This document shows, in pieces, positions 1-12,709 of a DNA stretch of 64,000 nucleotides. Positions within the stretch are counted from its first letter, which is position 1. Every line of letters starts with the position of its first letter. This DNA comes from Acanthosoma haemorrhoidale (Eukaryota > Arthropoda > Insecta > Hemiptera > Acanthosomatidae), in contig OV884014.1 of assembly GCA_930367205.1 (NCBI GenBank), positions 110,373,138-110,437,137 of the forward strand, given 5' to 3'. The notes beneath the pieces were generated by a model that worked only from the letters and a program-made list of their open reading frames with translations, had not been told where the DNA came from and made no database searches. The position numbers and the translations under genes are program-made.

Positions 1-3000
1 TTGGTGTTTATTTATATACAAGACAGAAAATACCTCCTTGGTGTCTATTTATATACAAGACAGAAAGTATCTCCTTGGTGTTTATTTATATACAAGACAG
101 AAAATACCTCCTTGATGTTTATTTATTTACTCGACAGAAAATACGTCCTTAGTGTTTATTTATTTACTCGACAGAAATAGTAAATTAGCTCTTTATTTGT
201 CAATCTGTACTTTTTCTGTAAATAATTTGAGATATGTTTTATACTGTCTGATTTGTATAACTGAAAGAGAACGATACAAAATGAAGTAAATTAAATTAAA
301 AAAAACTAAGTGAGCTTCTTGGGGCACCAGATAGAAGTAAAACCTCAGAATCGATCTGTGGCATCTATAAGGTTGATAAAAGTTTAGTTATTAGTACAAT
401 AATAATAAAGAACATGTTTCTGCTTCTCAACCGACAGTAAGTATCCTTTTGAGAGCATTCAATGAATTGGGTGTGGCCATTGTTTTCCCTCAATTTTAAA
501 ACAAAAAATAAACAGCACAAATTTGAAATACAAAATCAATGACATAAAAACTCCGAAGAAAATTTAAATAGGTTAGTAAGTACGTGGAGAATGAAGACGT
601 TACACCCACGGAAAAAACGAAATACAGTTAGATGGAAGCACTCGACCCTGGTAGTAAGGAAACTACGATCCGACGATTAGACACTCAAATATATACCTCC
701 TTGGTGTTTATTTATTTACTCGACAGAAAATACGTCCTTGGTGTTTATTTATATACAAGACAGAAAATACCTCCTTGGTGTCTATTTATATACAAGACAG
801 AAAGTATCTCCTTGGTGTTTATTTATATACAAGACAGAAAATACCTCCTTGATGTTTATTTATTTACTCGACAGAAAATACGTCCTTAGTGTTTATTTAT
901 TTACTCGACAGAAATAGTAAATTAGCTCTTTATTTGTCAATCTGTACTTTTTCTGTAAATAATTTGAGATATGTTTTATACTGTCTGATTTGTATAACTG
1001 AAAGAGAACGATACAAAATGAAGTAAATTAAATTAAAAAAAACTAAGTGAGCTTCTTGGGGCACCAGATAGAAGTAAAACCTCAGAATCGATCTGTGGCA
1101 TCTATAAGGTTGATAAAAGTTTAGTTATTAGTACAATAATAATAAAGAACATGTTTCTGCTTCTCAACCGACAGTAAGTATCCTTTTGAGAGCATTCAAT
1201 GAATTGGGTGTGGCCATTGTTTTCCCTCAATTTTAAAACAAAAAATAAACAGCACAAATTTGAAATACAAAATCAATGACATAAAAACTCCGAAGAAAAT
1301 TTAAATAGGTTAGTAAGTACGTGGAGAATGAAGACGTTACACCCACGGAAAAAACGAAATACAGTTAGATGGAAGCACTCGACCCTGGTAGTAAGGAAAC
1401 TACGATCCGACGATTAGACACTCAAATATATACCTCCTTGGTGTTTATTTATTTACTCGACAGAAAATACGTCCTTGGTGTTTATTTATATACAAGACAG
1501 AAAATACCTCCTTGGTGTCTATTTATATACAAGACAGAAAGTATCTCCTTGGTGTTTATTTATATACAAGACAGAAAATACCTCCTTGATGTTTATTTAT
1601 TTACTCGACAGAAAATACGTCCTTAGTGTTTATTTATTTACTCGACAGAAATAGTAAATTAGCTCTTTATTTGTCAATCTGTACTTTTTCTGTAAATAAT
1701 TTGAGATATGTTTTATACTGTCTGATTTGTATAACTGAAAGAGAACGATACAAAATGAAGTAAATTAAATTAAAAAAAACTAAGTGAGCTTCTTGGGGCA
1801 CCAGATAGAAGTAAAACCTCAGAATCGATCTGTGGCATCTATAAGGTTGATAAAAGTTTAGTTATTAGTACAATAATAATAAAGAACATGTTTCTGCTTC
1901 TCAACCGACAGTAAGTATCCTTTTGAGAGCATTCAATGAATTGGGTGTGGCCATTGTTTTCCCTCAATTTTAAAACAAAAAATAAACAGCACAAATTTGA
2001 AATACAAAATCAATGACATAAAAACTCCGAAGAAAATTTAAATAGGTTAGTAAGTACGTGGAGAATGAAGACGTTACACCCACGGAAAAAACGAAATACA
2101 GTTAGATGGAAGCACTCGACCCTGGTAGTAAGGAAACTACGATCCGACGATTAGACACTCAAATATATACCTCCTTGGTGTTTATTTATTTACTCGACAG
2201 AAAATACGTCCTTGGTGTTTATTTATATACAAGACAGAAAATACCTCCTTGGTGTCTATTTATATACAAGACAGAAAGTATCTCCTTGGTGTTTATTTAT
2301 ATACAAGACAGAAAATACCTCCTTGATGTTTATTTATTTACTCGACAGAAAATACGTCCTTAGTGTTTATTTATTTACTCGACAGAAATAGTAAATTAGC
2401 TCTTTATTTGTCAATCTGTACTTTTTCTGTAAATAATTTGAGATATGTTTTATACTGTCTGATTTGTATAACTGAAAGAGAACGATACAAAATGAAGTAA
2501 ATTAAATTAAAAAAAACTAAGTGAGCTTCTTGGGGCACCAGATAGAAGTAAAACCTCAGAATCGATCTGTGGCATCTATAAGGTTGATAAAAGTTTAGTT
2601 ATTAGTACAATAATAATAAAGAACATGTTTCTGCTTCTCAACCGACAGTAAGTATCCTTTTGAGAGCATTCAATGAATTGGGTGTGGCCATTGTTTTCCC
2701 TCAATTTTAAAACAAAAAATAAACAGCACAAATTTGAAATACAAAATCAATGACATAAAAACTCCGAAGAAAATTTAAATAGGTTAGTAAGTACGTGGAG
2801 AATGAAGACGTTACACCCACGGAAAAAACGAAATACAGTTAGATGGAAGCACTCGACCCTGGTAGTAAGGAAACTACGATCCGACGATTAGACACTCAAA
2901 TATATACCTCCTTGGTGTTTATTTATTTACTCGACAGAAAATACGTCCTTGGTGTTTATTTATATACAAGACAGAAAATACCTCCTTGGTGTCTATTTAT

Positions 3001-5264
3001 ATACAAGACAGAAAGTATCTCCTTGGTGTTTATTTATATACAAGACAGAAAATACCTCCTTGATGTTTATTTATTTACTCGACAGAAAATACGTCCTTAG
3101 TGTTTATTTATTTACTCGACAGAAATAGTAAATTAGCTCTTTATTTGTCAATCTGTACTTTTTCTGTAAATAATTTGAGATATGTTTTATACTGTCTGAT
3201 TTGTATAACTGAAAGAGAACGATACAAAATGAAGTAAATTAAATTAAAAAAAACTAAGTGAGCTTCTTGGGGCACCAGATAGAAGTAAAACCTCAGAATC
3301 GATCTGTGGCATCTATAAGGTTGATAAAAGTTTAGTTATTAGTACAATAATAATAAAGAACATGTTTCTGCTTCTCAACCGACAGTAAGTATCCTTTTGA
3401 GAGCATTCAATGAATTGGGTGTGGCCATTGTTTTCCCTCAATTTTAAAACAAAAAATAAACAGCACAAATTTGAAATACAAAATCAATGACATAAAAACT
3501 CCGAAGAAAATTTAAATAGGTTAGTAAGTACGTGGAGAATGAAGACGTTACACCCACGGAAAAAACGAAATACAGTTAGATGGAAGCACTCGACCCTGGT
3601 AGTAAGGAAACTACGATCCGACGATTAGACACTCAAATATATACCTCCTTGGTGTTTATTTATTTACTCGACAGAAAATACGTCCTTGGTGTTTATTTAT
3701 ATACAAGACAGAAAATACCTCCTTGGTGTCTATTTATATACAAGACAGAAAGTATCTCCTTGGTGTTTATTTATATACAAGACAGAAAATACCTCCTTGA
3801 TGTTTATTTATTTACTCGACAGAAAATACGTCCTTAGTGTTTATTTATTTACTCGACAGAAATAGTAAATTAGCTCTTTATTTGTCAATCTGTACTTTTT
3901 CTGTAAATAATTTGAGATATGTTTTATACTGTCTGATTTGTATAACTGAAAGAGAACGATACAAAATGAAGTAAATTAAATTAAAAAAAACTAAGTGAGC
4001 TTCTTGGGGCACCAGATAGAAGTAAAACCTCAGAATCGATCTGTGGCATCTATAAGGTTGATAAAAGTTTAGTTATTAGTACAATAATAATAAAGAACAT
4101 GTTTCTGCTTCTCAACCGACAGTAAGTATCCTTTTGAGAGCATTCAATGAATTGGGTGTGGCCATTGTTTTCCCTCAATTTTAAAACAAAAAATAAACAG
4201 CACAAATTTGAAATACAAAATCAATGACATAAAAACTCCGAAGAAAATTTAAATAGGTTAGTAAGTACGTGGAGAATGAAGACGTTACACCCACGGAAAA
4301 AACGAAATACAGTTAGATGGAAGCACTCGACCCTGGTAGTAAGGAAACTACGATCCGACGATTAGACACTCAAATATATACCTCCTTGGTGTTTATTTAT
4401 TTACTCGACAGAAAATACGTCCTTGGTGTTTATTTATATACAAGACAGAAAATACCTCCTTGGTGTCTATTTATATACAAGACAGAAAGTATCTCCTTGG
4501 TGTTTATTTATATACAAGACAGAAAATACCTCCTTGATGTTTATTTATTTACTCGACAGAAAATACGTCCTTAGTGTTTATTTATTTACTCGACAGAAAT
4601 AGTAAATTAGCTCTTTATTTGTCAATCTGTACTTTTTCTGTAAATAATTTGAGATATGTTTTATACTGTCTGATTTGTATAACTGAAAGAGAACGATACA
4701 AAATGAAGTAAATTAAATTAAAAAAAACTAAGTGAGCTTCTTGGGGCACCAGATAGAAGTAAAACCTCAGAATCGATCTGTGGCATCTATAAGGTTGATA
4801 AAAGTTTAGTTATTAGTACAATAATAATAAAGAACATGTTTCTGCTTCTCAACCGACAGTAAGTATCCTTTTGAGAGCATTCAATGAATTGGGTGTGGCC
4901 ATTGTTTTCCCTCAATTTTAAAACAAAAAATAAACAGCACAAATTTGAAATACAAAATCAATGACATAAAAACTCCGAAGAAAATTTAAATAGGTTAGTA
5001 AGTACGTGGAGAATGAAGACGTTACACCCACGGAAAAAACGAAATACAGTTAGATGGAAGCACTCGACCCTGGTAGTAAGGAAACTACGATCCGACGATT
5101 AGACACTCAAATATATACCTCCTTGGTGTTTATTTATTTACTCGACAGAAAATACGTCCTTGGTGTTTATTTATATACAAGACAGAAAATACCTCCTTGG
5201 TGTCTATTTATATACAAGACAGAAAGTATCTCCTTGGTGTTTATTTATATACAAGACAGAAAAT
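1..5264. repeat. 737-bp tandem array, seven units, continuing beyond the left edge
   Basis: The sequence repeats with a strict 737-bp period from base 1 (units start at 1, 738, 1475, 2212, 2949, 3686 and 4423); an eighth begins at 5160 and diverges near 5265 into the 37-bp array. Each unit holds roughly 230 bp of 37-bp minisatellite and about 500 bp of non-repetitive spacer. By eye the units look identical. Each contains an ATG-initiated 85-codon frame (632-889 and every 737 bp after) that begins in spacer and runs into the minisatellite. I treat that frame as incidental unless transcription is shown. Confidence 0.97.
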
Positions 5265-7709
5265 ACCTCCTTGGTGTTTATTTATTTACACGACAGAAAA
5301 TACCTCCTTAGTGTTTATTTATTTACTCGACAGAAAATACGTCCTTGGTGTTTATTAATATACAAGACAGAAAATACCTCCTTGGTGTTTATTTATATAC
5401 AAGACAGAAAATACCTCCTTGGTGTTTATTTATTTACACGACAGAAAATACCTCCTTGGTGTTTATTTATTTACACGACAGAAAATACCTCCTTGGTGTT
5501 TATTTATTTACTCGACAGAAAATACGTCCTTGGTGTTTATTTATATACAAGACAGAAAATACCTCCTTGGTGTTTATTTATTTACATGACAGAAAATACC
5601 TCCTTAGTGTTTATTTATTTACTCGACAGAAAATACATCCTTGGTGTTTATTAATATACAAGACAGAAAATACCTCCTTGGTGTCTATTTATATACAAGA
5701 CAGAAAGTATCTCCTTGGTGTTTATTTATATACAAGACAGAAAATACCTCCTTGGTGTTTATTTATTTACTCGACAGAAAATACATCCTTGGTGTTTATT
5801 TATAAACAAGACAGAAAATACATCCTTGGTGTTTATTTATATACAAGACAGAAAATACGTCCTTGGTGTTTATTTATATACAAGACAGAAAATACGTCCT
5901 TGGTGTTTATTTATATACAAGACAGAAAATACCTCCTTGGTGTCTATTTATATACAAGACAGAAAATACGTCCTTGGTGTTTATTTATATACAAGACAGA
6001 GAATACCTCCTTGGTGTCTATTTATATACAAGACAGAAAATACGTCCTTGGTGTTTATTTATGTACAAGACAGAAAATACGTCCTTGGTGTTTATTTATA
6101 TACAAGACAGAAAGTATCTCCTTGGTGTTTATTTATATACAAGACAGAAAGTATCTGCTTGGTGTTTATTTATATACAAGACAGAAAATACCTCCTTGGT
6201 GTTTATTTATTTACTCGACAGAAAATACCTCCTTGGTGTCTATTTATATACAAGACAGAAAATACCTCCTTGGTGTCTATTTATATACAAGACAGAAAAT
6301 ACCTCCTTGGTGTTTATTAATATACAAGACAGAAAGTATCTCCTTGGTGTTTATTTTTATTTATACACGAGACAGAAAATACCTCCTTGGTGTTTATTTA
6401 TATACAAGACAGAAAGTATCTGCTTGGTGTTTATTTATATACAAGACAGAAAATACCTCCTTGGTGTTTATTTATTTACTCGACATAAAATACCTCCTTG
6501 GTGTCTATTTATATACAAGACAGAAAGTATCTCCTTGGTGTTTATTTTTATTTATACACGAGACAGAAAATACCTCCTTGGTGTTTATTTATATACAAGA
6601 CAGAAAATACCTCCTTGGTGTCTATTTATATACAAGACAGAAAATACGTCCTTGGTGTTTATTTATATACACGACAGAAAATACCTCCTTGGTGTTTATT
6701 TATATACAAGACAGAAAATACCTCCTTGGTGTTTATTAATATACAAGACAGAAAGTATCTCCTTGGTGTTTATTTTTATTTATACACGAGACAGAAAATA
6801 CCTCCTTGGTGTTTATTTATATACAAGACAGAAAGTATCTGCTTGGTGTTTATTTATATACAAGACAGAAAATACCTCCTTGGTGTTTATTTATTTACTC
6901 GACATAAAATACCTCCTTGGTGTCTATTTATATACAAGACAGAAAGTATCTCCTTGGTGTTTATTTTTATTTATACACGAGACAGAAAATACCTCCTTGG
7001 TGTTTATTTATATACAAGACAGAAAATACCTCCTTGGTGTCTATTTATATACAAGACAGAAAATACGTCCTTGGTGTTTATTTATATACAAGACAGAAAA
7101 TACCTCCTTGGTGTTTATTTATATACAAGACAGAAAATACCTCCTTGGTGTTTATTAATATACAAGACAGAAAGTATCTCCTTGGTGTTTATTTTTATTT
7201 ATACACGAGACAGAAAATACCTCCTTGGTGTTTATTTATATACAATACAGAAAATACATCCTTGGTGTTTATTTATATACAAGACAGAAAATACATCCTT
7301 GGTGTTTATTTATATACAAGACAGAAAATACGTCCTTGGTGTTTATTTATATACAAGACAGAAAATACGTCCTTGGTGTTTATTTATATACAAGACAGAA
7401 AATACCTCCTTGGTGTCTATTTATATACAAGACAGAAAATACGTCCTTGGTGTTTATTTATATACAAGACAGAAAATACCTCCTTGGTGTCTATTTATAT
7501 ACAAGACAGAAAATACGTCCTTGGTGTTTATTTATATACAAGACAGAAAATACGTCCTTGGTGTTTATTTATATACAAGACAGAAAATACCTCCTTGGTG
7601 TCTATTTATATACAAGACAGAAAGTATCTCCTTGGTGTTTATTTATATACAAGACAGAAAGTATCTCCTTGGTGTTTATTTATATACAAGACAGAAAATA
7701 CGTCCTTGG
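5160..7709. repeat. 37-bp minisatellite, about 68 monomers
   Basis: Monomers begin ttggtgtttatttatatac and end with a gacagaaaatacctcc-type segment. Variants differ mainly at tacctcc/tacgtcc/tatctcc, at atatacaag/atttactcg, and at tttatt/tctatt. There are no spacers, so this is not a CRISPR array. The unit lacks stop codons in all three forward frames, and 37 is not a multiple of 3, so a single frame reads the three phases in turn every 111 bp. That gives overlapping open frames of more than 400 codons, mostly starting at TTG. The array ends at about 7709 in non-repetitive DNA. Confidence 0.97.
6332..7222. repeat. 419-bp higher-order repeat inside the 37-bp array
   Basis: Blocks starting near 6332, 6751 and 7170 repeat at 419 bp. 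One block contains eleven monomers, nine of 37 bp and two of a longer 43-bp type with an extra tttttattt stretch and acacgaga. 9x37+2x43 equals 419. The first two blocks differ at very few positions (for example acacgac versus acaagac near 6670/7089). The third is cut short. Confidence 0.85.
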
Positions 7710-7792
7710 TTTATTTGTGTATATAGCACTATTATTACCTCCCAGGTATGCACTTGTGATGATTTAAATAGTTGTGTTATAAATATTAAGAA

Positions 7793-8206
7793 ATGTTTCA
7801 TAAAGTTATAGAGAGTAAGCAGGCTTTATCAAGTTTGCAGCGTTGTTATTTTTCTGACAACATTCCAGAGCAGCATTATGGAAGATATGCTGTACTAACG
7901 CTGAGCAGCGGGAACAAATACTTTGTCAGGGTGTTGGTGAAACCATACCTACAAAACAATTTTTGTATACTGGACAAAACTATTCAATGTTTACCAAGAG
8001 GGAGGGGGATTTATGAGACTCGAACCACATGTCAAGACATATCAATCATCAATCAGGTGAAATGTATCAAAACAGTTCATGTTTCGGTAGAACAAAAGAG
8101 ATATCATTCAGGAGTGAGCCGGGACTTTTCCTCTCCTTTGAGGGTAAAAATGTTACGGCACATTAGCTCAGTGAAAATGCATTCACATTTGATTACACTT
8201 ATCTAA
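7793..8206 (+). CDS. Unrecognised 137-codon ORF, possible exon
   Basis: An ATG-initiated frame of 137 codons begins just after the minisatellite. The first 65 or so residues look protein-like, with alternating hydrophobic residues and a stretch reading YGRYAVLTLSSGNKYF. The rest is low-quality and may be read-through past an exon end. I do not recognise a family with confidence. A faint resemblance to the beta-rich N-terminal part of AFG2/SPATA5-type AAA ATPases is only a guess. No transmembrane segment or signal peptide is evident, and no partner exons are visible nearby. It may equally be chance. Confidence 0.25.
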   Translation: MFHKVIESKQALSSLQRCYFSDNIPEQHYGRYAVLTLSSGNKYFVRVLVKPYLQNNFCILDKTIQCLPRGRGIYETRTTCQDISIINQVKCIKTVHVSVEQKRYHSGVSRDFSSPLRVKMLRHISSVKMHSHLITLI

Positions 8207-8794
8207 ATGTCATTTATGTGAATAATTATTTACTCTTAAATATAACAATTGCTAGCTACGTTTAATGTATGCAAAAAGCAAAATGATAAAATGTTTAGTT
8301 TGTTAGCAATTGGATCCAGTATTTTTCTATATCGTTAATAACTGGAAAGGAAAATAGTAGAGTACAATGTGCACCACAAGTACAAGTACGCTAGTTACCT
8401 GGAGATTTCGGGTACGATCCTCCAGGAAATAATGCCCCCTAGCTGGAGCGCACCTAGAGCTAGGACCATGCCACTGAGCCCTAAATCATTCAGCCAACTT
8501 CATCAGATATCCTTGCCAATGTCCCGTATCATTTTTACTTCAAGTACTCTCCTGCCTCTAGCTCACTTCCTGTCGCACATCTCTTTTCTTCAACGGAAAT
8601 AGGATAAATAATTACAACTGAATTAGAATATAAAACCGACATAAAAAAGGAACCAGGGTCTTTTTAGGATTGACAATTAGAAACGAAAACAAATAAATCA
8701 TGCAATGTTTACTATACCTCCAATAACATAACCTGGGGATCGAAGAACACTTATGCCTCTATTTCTTAGAGGTGTGATCTATTTCTTCTTATGC
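8207..8794. other. AT-rich DNA, nothing recognised
   Basis: No coding frame, repeat or splice pattern that I can support. A 77-codon frame at 8369-8602 starts at GTG and has no recognisable content. Confidence 0.6.
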
Positions 8795-10393
8795 TGAATA
8801 ATATATACTATAGTGAATTTAATAGTTGGTGTATTAATAATATATTTTATCTGACATGAACAAAATTAAATACATTCTTTAACCTCTTAGAATTGTAAGT
8901 CAATACATGAGCACATGGCAACACTATGCACTCCTGCACGTGGAGACACCAACTAATTCGTAATAAATAAGTATATTTGGTTTGAATATGTATTAGTAAA
9001 CGCTTTCTTGATCATTGGTTTATTTATGAATCCACTATTTGGAGATGCAAGTTGGTAGAAATGACCCCCTTATTACGGTTATTGTATAAAACCACAACTG
9101 TCTCTTTAGTTCAAGTTGTGATTGTTTTTAGGGAAACTGAGATGCGCAGTTTCAGTAAGCAGTGCTGATCAATTGTGCCCTTAATGGCTGACAAATGATC
9201 CAATTTGTGAATTTGAACAGTTTGAATGAAAGGGCAGTGCTGGGAATATAGGCCATGAAGGCCTGTAATATATTGATCATTTAGTGTTCCTAGGCCCTAA
9301 CTAGACTAGTCCAGTCATAAGGTATTTTTACTTGGAAAATTTCAGAGAAGTTCTGAAAATTTGCTCACTTATGTACTTTGAGGTTCTCGTTACGAATTTT
9401 AATTATGCCACCAGAAATATTTTCCGGAAGTATAAAAAAATGCAAACACAGTTTTTTTTTTTCTTTTCTGTTAATAACTCGAAAACCGAGCATTACTAAC
9501 GTGACGTATTTCATATTAAATTAAACTTGAGTAAATTAACTAACATTTTGTTTCAGATATTTTTTTGTTTGGTACTTTTTTTAAGGGAGAGCTTGTCGAA
9601 ATTGTAAGATGGAATGCACTGACTGGCGCCATCCTACCTGGCACCCTACAGGTAGCTGTCCAGGTAGGAAAATGTGAACCCCACAGGAGACAGCATTCCA
9701 TCTGATTGTGCCAAATTCCATAAAATTTAAACATGCCCTCACAGAAAGCGCCTTAACAACCAATTAAGTCGAAATTAAGAATTAAAAGACCTGCTGAAGA
9801 ACAAATAAAGTTGGAGAATCGTACACCTGTTTTCTAAGTGAACTGTGGGAATGACATTAAAGAAAATCTGGAAGTAGAAATATCTTTTTAAATGTGCTTC
9901 AATAAGATCGTTTAATGTAGGACGACCATTGAGACATCACAAGTCTGTGTTAATGTCTGACTTGCTTTTTATTAGTAATGTAATTTACTACTTGTATTTA
10001 TGTATATTGTTTTTTTTGACAATTTTTTATTTTAGCCTTACATTTGAGAATATTTGCTATTTTATAAACTTTTTATTACTGGGTATACGGCGATTGAATT
10101 TATGTTTTAGTTTTTTATATTTCTCATCCATATGTGTACACGTATTTTTATTGTTATAAGTACTATTTAACTGTTTTTAGGGAATGTAAAAATTTTGGAG
10201 AGATAATATTTCACGTTGTAGAAGAAACAGAAAAAGATCCTATTGCCTTTACATCGAACCTTAGAAAAAATTTCCCTTTTCATTCTTAGGAGTCTTTCAG
10301 TTCCTCCTCGTCAGGGCTTAAATGTCATAATGGATTGTTGACACTTCTGATTCTACAGGGTAGTTGGATGGTGACCCAACCAATATCTTATAC
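8795..10393 (+). repeat. Dispersed repeat X, copy 1
   Basis: About 1.6 kb matching 38745-40335 in reverse complement from end to end, and partly 17320-18530. Shared landmarks include tcattaacgt-flanking AT-rich DNA, the segment ttccggaagtataaaaa (about 9421-9440), the palindromic core at 9608-9702, and the terminal stretch gacccaaccaatatctta. I see no terminal inverted repeats and no coding capacity. A hydrophobic 76-codon frame (9929-10159) is AT-driven and is not kept in all copies. It is probably a non-autonomous transposable element or a segmental duplication unit. Confidence 0.85.
9608..9702. repeat. Imperfect palindrome at the core of repeat X
   Basis: The outer arms gatggaatgc and gcattccatc are reverse complements. 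Inner arms cctacctgg and ccaggtagg enclose a short loop with a further acaggtagct repeat. Equivalent dyads occur in the other X copies near 18040-18146 and 39444-39537, so the hairpin belongs to the element. Confidence 0.75.
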
Positions 10394-11384
10394 TTCTCTT
10401 TGCAAGAAACTTTCTAGGGCTTTGTTATAACTTAACTTCAAAGAAATAATTACCAAGTGATTTATCTGGTACTTTCAAGTCAATAAACAGGGAAGTTTCT
10501 TCAGGTATTTTTATTTGCTAATGAACTACCTACTTTATACCTGAGAAATATCCTCATATTTATAACAGGGCACAAAATTATATCTAGAGGAAGATGATGT
10601 TACTTTTAATGGATCAGTTAAAAATAATATACACTTGAGTTAATGAATAATTTACTTACATAAAATACAAAATCAGTATATACAATTCAATGTAGTCATT
10701 GCTGTATGTATTTTATTGACACATTTTTGCATGTTTTAATTCTGTACGTTATCAACACTTTAAAAAATCAACACTACAACATCACGTGACGTGAGACAGT
10801 CAATGTCAAGGTGCACGGTCAGTTTTCTTTTTTGGGATTGGTTTTCTCCTGCTCATTCCTATTCCCTTTTCTGCTAAGGAGAATATAACAATTCGATAAA
10901 TTATGGACTCAAATCAGTAAAAAGTATGACACTTTTGAAAGAGCAAGTATTTATTTTTGTTGAGATATAGCCCTTAAGAGTTTTAAAGGCACAAGTTCCT
11001 AAGAAATCTACTACTTTTTAAAAATTTATTTTATGACATTTCTTAGAGGACGAATAAGATATTTAAAATCGAAATGTATGTGCCTGTGCTATTCATTCGG
11101 AATTAAGGAAGGTTCATCACAATGCTTTTGTGAAATGATAGATTTCCAAATATTTTACCAAGTCGTGGTTGTCGTATTGTCAATAAAAATACTGAATTGA
11201 AAAATCAACTAACCCATTCCATAAGTAAACAGAGGCTTTGCCTATTGGTCAATAAAGATCCTACCCACTTCGAGATTCCCAGTTGGGGTGAGCTGGAGCA
11301 AGAAAATGTCAATAATACTGTCATTACATCAAATAAATGTATTCCAAACCTAAAACCTAGAGACAGAAGTACTTGGAAGAAAGT
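10394..11384. other. AT-rich DNA, nothing recognised
   Basis: No supportable gene. A short dyad, tcacgtgacgtga, lies near 10783-10795. I attach no function to it. Confidence 0.55.
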
Positions 11385-11790
11385 GTCCTTCGCATGTACC
11401 CTCCCTCTCTACCCGCTGATGGCTGCCAGGAGGTGGGGCAGGATTTCCAACAGCAGCAAATCTGTTTTAGACATAGACACTGCAAGGGCCTAGCAGTTGC
11501 TGGGAAAGACCCCCCACCGTGTGCCCCCCCCATCGCTATAAAATTCACATTGTTGTATTTCTTGCAACTAGTAATTACAAAAAACAAACTAATGCGGTCG
11601 TACCATGCCTAAATGGCCTCCAAAGATGGCGGACTAACATATTTGACTTGGGATGATTCTTTGGTCACTGTCGTTCAGCGTTTGTCTTAATTACGCCATA
11701 ATCGGTCTTTTATTGAAGAAGTATAGTCAGATAATTATAAAACATAAAATAATGGGCTCAACACTAAAAAACACTACTAACATAACTTTT
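11385..11790. repeat. Dispersed repeat Y, copy 1
   Basis: This segment matches 46860-47130 in reverse complement and 54095-54250 in the same orientation. Landmarks are a C-run (11509-11530), the stretch catgcctaaatggcctcc, and cgccataatcggtctttt. The overlapping short frames on both strands (around 11357-11612) are not conserved between copies. The homopolymer run varies in length between copies. Confidence 0.8.
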
Positions 11791-12639
11791 TTCAAGTCGT
11801 TCACATGAAACATGAAAATACATGTTTACTTGTAATTGATATTACGAATTACGTCAACTATAATTGATTACAGAGCCAGGGTTCCGAGAATATCGAGCAC
11901 ACAGTTGGGGCAACAAATGGCCCAAAGGCACTTTTAAAAAGAAATTCAGCTATAGAAAATTTAAATTGGAAAATTATTATTCTTAATAATGTTAATAGGA
12001 CATTCTTGATAGTGGTAAATAAAATTATAAAAAACATATTTTTACCAAAATAAAAAAGGTAAAAGAACGTTTGTACATTTTAAATAAACACTTGCTAGAG
12101 GACCTTAATGTTTTAAAGAACACAAAGGTTTCAGTCTTGAAGGACATTAGTGACAAAGAACCATCTCCTGGATGTCAATGGCTTGGGACCTCTTCAGGTA
12201 GAGTCAGTCAGGCATAAAAGACATTGTCCAAACACAACAGCCAGTTAATGGAAACTTACATGTCATAAATCTTGAGAAGATAGTCACGTGACTTTCACCA
12301 ACCTTTTTTTATGGGTTGGGTATTGTTATCTATGTCTGCCTGGAGCCAGGTGTAAAACAGCGTATGTCAAAGGGAGAAGCTGGCCTTGCTATCAATAGAA
12401 CAAATTTCTGACCAGATCAGCCACAACGTGTTAATTACTAGAAAAAGCTAAATTAAAAATTAAAATGATGGCGACAGTCAGGCTTTGTTAGGCCTTTGAG
12501 GAGAAAAACCATATATGGCTGCAATTTCACACTAGTTGAGAGGAAAAGCTAGAAAGCAGCAAACAGAATATTTCCATGCAAATCTATTCACAGAAGAAAT
12601 ATTTACAGCATTAACAAGAAACACCGAGAAATAGAAAAA
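11791..12639. other. AT-rich DNA, nothing recognised
   Basis: No coding frame or repeat that I can support. Confidence 0.55.
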
Positions 12640-12709
12640 TTATATACAATTTACATAATGTTATAATATTATATACAATTTACATAATGTTATAATATTA
12701 TATACAATT
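12640..12709. repeat. 29-bp tandem repeat, about 2.5 copies
   Basis: The unit contains tatacaatttacataatg and repeats at 29 bp. The final copy is cut at tatacaattcac. Confidence 0.8.

Noticed and set aside
5160..7709. CRISPR-like direct repeats of 37 bp
   Set aside because: Monomers are back to back without unique spacers, the array sits in a eukaryotic context, and no cas-like genes are present. It is a minisatellite.
5345..7811. Long overlapping ORFs (up to 464 codons) as a repetitive protein gene
   Set aside because: They start mostly at TTG, occur in three overlapping phases, and follow directly from a monomer without forward stops. Kept only as a finding.
9929..10159. Hydrophobic 76-codon ORF in repeat X
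   Set aside because: AT-driven composition, inside a dispersed repeat, and not preserved in the other X copies.
10783..10795. tcacgtgacgtga dyad as an E-box or CRE regulatory site
   Set aside because: Such short dyads are expected by chance and no gene is adjacent.
11357..11612. Overlapping ORFs on both strands in repeat Y
   Set aside because: Not conserved between Y copies and dependent on a variable C/G homopolymer.
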